From contig CAMJHW010000077.1 in the NCBI GenBank assembly GCA_946405645.1, forward strand, positions 1 to 6,609: a DNA stretch of 6,609 nt, read 5' to 3'. Under the pieces are notes generated by a model. The model was not told the DNA's origin. It did no database searches and saw only the letters and a program-made list of their open reading frames with translations. The position numbers were made by a program, and so were the translations under genes. The stretch's first letter is position 1; each line of letters begins with the position of its first letter. Source of the DNA: an uncultured Bacteroidales bacterium (GTDB lineage: Bacteria; Bacteroidota; Bacteroidia; Bacteroidales; UBA932). Below, piece by piece: positions 5,469 through 6,609 of the stretch.

Positions 5469-6572
5469 TTATTTTTTATAGTTTGTCTGATAGAATCTTT
5501 TCTTGACCACCTCGCCGGCGAAGACCTTCTTGCGGATGCGGATCCAGAGAGGAGTGCCGAGCTTGGAGTACTCCGACTTCACGAGGGCGAAGCAGATGCT
5601 GCGGTCCAGGGAGATGGAACGGTAGCCGGTAGTGACTACACCCACCTCGGTGCCGTCCTCCAGTTCGACCGGATATCCCGCGCGGGGGATGGCTTTGTCG
5701 TTGATCTCGATGCCGACCAGTTTCTTGACAGTGCCTTCGGCCTTCTGGCGGGCAAGGACGTCCTTGCCGACGAACTCGTCCTTGTCGAGCTTGCAGAACA
5801 TCGAGAGCCCTGCCTCGACGGGAGTGATGTCGGCGCTGAGTTCGTCGCCGTAGAGCGGCAGACCGGCCTCGAAACGGAGAGTGTCGCGGCAGCCAAGGCC
5901 GCAAGGAGTGACGCCTGCCTTCAGGAGGATATCCCAAATCTCCACGATGCTTTCAGGAGAAGCATAGATCTCGAAGCCGTCCTCACCGGTATAGCCGGTG
6001 CGGCTGACAATCATCCTGCCTCCCTTCCAGGAGCCGTCGAAGAACTCATAGAATCCGAGAGCGGCTGCGCCGGAAATGCCAAGCACGTCAACGACCGTCT
6101 TTTCGGCCTCGGGGCCCTGCACCGCGATCTGTCCCCACTCGTCGGAATCGTTGACAGCCTTGGCGTCGAATCCCGCGATCTGTCCGAGTATCCACTCGTA
6201 ATCCTTGTCAATGTTGGCGGCATTCACGACCAGCAGGAAACTGTCCGGAGTGAACTCGCGATAAACGAGGAGATCGTCCACGACTCCGCCGGTGGGATAG
6301 AGCATCATCCCATAAAGTATACCGCCGGCAGCGATGGTGCGGACGTCGTTGGTGAAAATATGGTTGACGAACTTCTCGGCTTCGGGACCGCTGACGAAAA
6401 TCTCGCCCATGTGCGAGACATCGAACATACCCACGCGCTTACGTACGGCGAGGTGCTCCTCGGTAATACCGGAATACTGTATCGGCATATCGAACCCGGC
6501 AAACGGGCTCATCTTGGCGCCCAATGCCACATGCCTGTCGTGCAGACAGGTCACTTTGAGATTGTCTTCCAT
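5469..6572 (-). CDS. gcvT: Glycine cleavage system T protein (aminomethyltransferase)
   Basis: Transfers the methylene group from the GcvH-bound aminomethyl intermediate to tetrahydrofolate, releasing ammonia and yielding 5,10-methylene-THF. The complete 367-residue protein has family length. Visible landmarks are LHDRHVALGAKMSPFAGFDM (10-29), FDVSHMGEIFVSGPEA (50-65), PTGGVVDDLLVYR (93-105) containing the conserved acidic pair Asp99-Asp100 implicated in catalysis, RTGYTGEDGFEIY (191-203), GLGCRDTLRFEAGLPLYGDE (225-244) and PVEAGL (251-256). The C-terminal barrel domain follows, with GVVTTGYRSISL (311-322) where many homologues have a TSGxxSPSL-like run, a modest variant. The start fits the family's N-terminus. 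First gene of the visible operon. Only 37 bases of upstream DNA are present, and I see no convincing -7 box or glycine riboswitch in them. Confidence 0.98.
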   Translation of the reverse strand: MEDNLKVTCLHDRHVALGAKMSPFAGFDMPIQYSGITEEHLAVRKRVGMFDVSHMGEIFVSGPEAEKFVNHIFTNDVRTIAAGGILYGMMLYPTGGVVDDLLVYREFTPDSFLLVVNAANIDKDYEWILGQIAGFDAKAVNDSDEWGQIAVQGPEAEKTVVDVLGISGAAALGFYEFFDGSWKGGRMIVSRTGYTGEDGFEIYASPESIVEIWDILLKAGVTPCGLGCRDTLRFEAGLPLYGDELSADITPVEAGLSMFCKLDKDEFVGKDVLARQKAEGTVKKLVGIEINDKAIPRAGYPVELEDGTEVGVVTTGYRSISLDRSICFALVKSEYSKLGTPLWIRIRKKVFAGEVVKKRFYQTNYKK

Positions 6573-6609
6573 GACGGATTACGATCTTTAACTGAATTAA
6601 GCTTTGAAA

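Noticed and set aside
6573..6609. Promoter, operator or glycine riboswitch ahead of gcvT
   Set aside because: Only 37 bases are present. They contain no TAnnTTTG box in the operon's direction. The repeat-like TTAACTGAATTAA (6588-6600) has arms of just 4 AT-only bases, and no riboswitch-like structure fits in the space.

Overview
The window looks like an ordinary chromosomal segment from a fairly GC-rich member of the Bacteroidota, probably Bacteroidales; a Rikenellaceae/Alistipes-like lineage is my guess. The grounds are two perfect matches to the Bacteroidota -7 promoter box (TAnnTTTG) in the only real intergenic gap, mostly absent Shine-Dalgarno sequences, and the style of the encoded proteins. 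There are no mobile elements, CRISPR arrays, tRNAs or rRNAs, and no gene-free stretch longer than about 65 bases.

Right two thirds (2275-6572, minus strand): a compact glycine cleavage operon in the order gcvT - gcvH - gcvPA - gcvPB, with gaps of 8, 3 and 3 bases. GcvPA/GcvPB (the split P protein, PLP-dependent) decarboxylates glycine and loads the aminomethyl group onto the lipoyl-lysine of GcvH. GcvT passes the one-carbon unit to tetrahydrofolate, giving 5,10-methylene-THF and ammonia. The fourth activity, dihydrolipoamide dehydrogenase (L protein), is not encoded here and must be supplied from elsewhere. All active-site landmarks I can check are intact.

Middle (1083-2282, plus strand): a 399-residue protein of unknown function ending in a SEC-C zinc-binding motif. 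It converges on gcvPB and the two coding regions overlap by 8 bases. Just inside its 3' end lies a very strong hairpin (2231-2266) that may separate the two convergent transcripts.

Left (3-1019, minus strand): a two-domain protein with an intact YqiA-like alpha/beta-hydrolase domain, followed by a shrunken domain resembling 5'(3')-deoxyribonucleotidases of the HAD fold. In that domain the catalytic aspartate is replaced by alanine. This gene and the SEC-C gene diverge from a 63-base gap with two head-to-head, overlapping candidate promoters.

The most unusual items are the hydrolase/dead-HAD fusion, the overlapping divergent promoters, the hairpin inside the SEC-C coding sequence, and the split P protein whose halves (with gcvH) share one reading frame. 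I see no clear sign of a wholly new multi-gene system.
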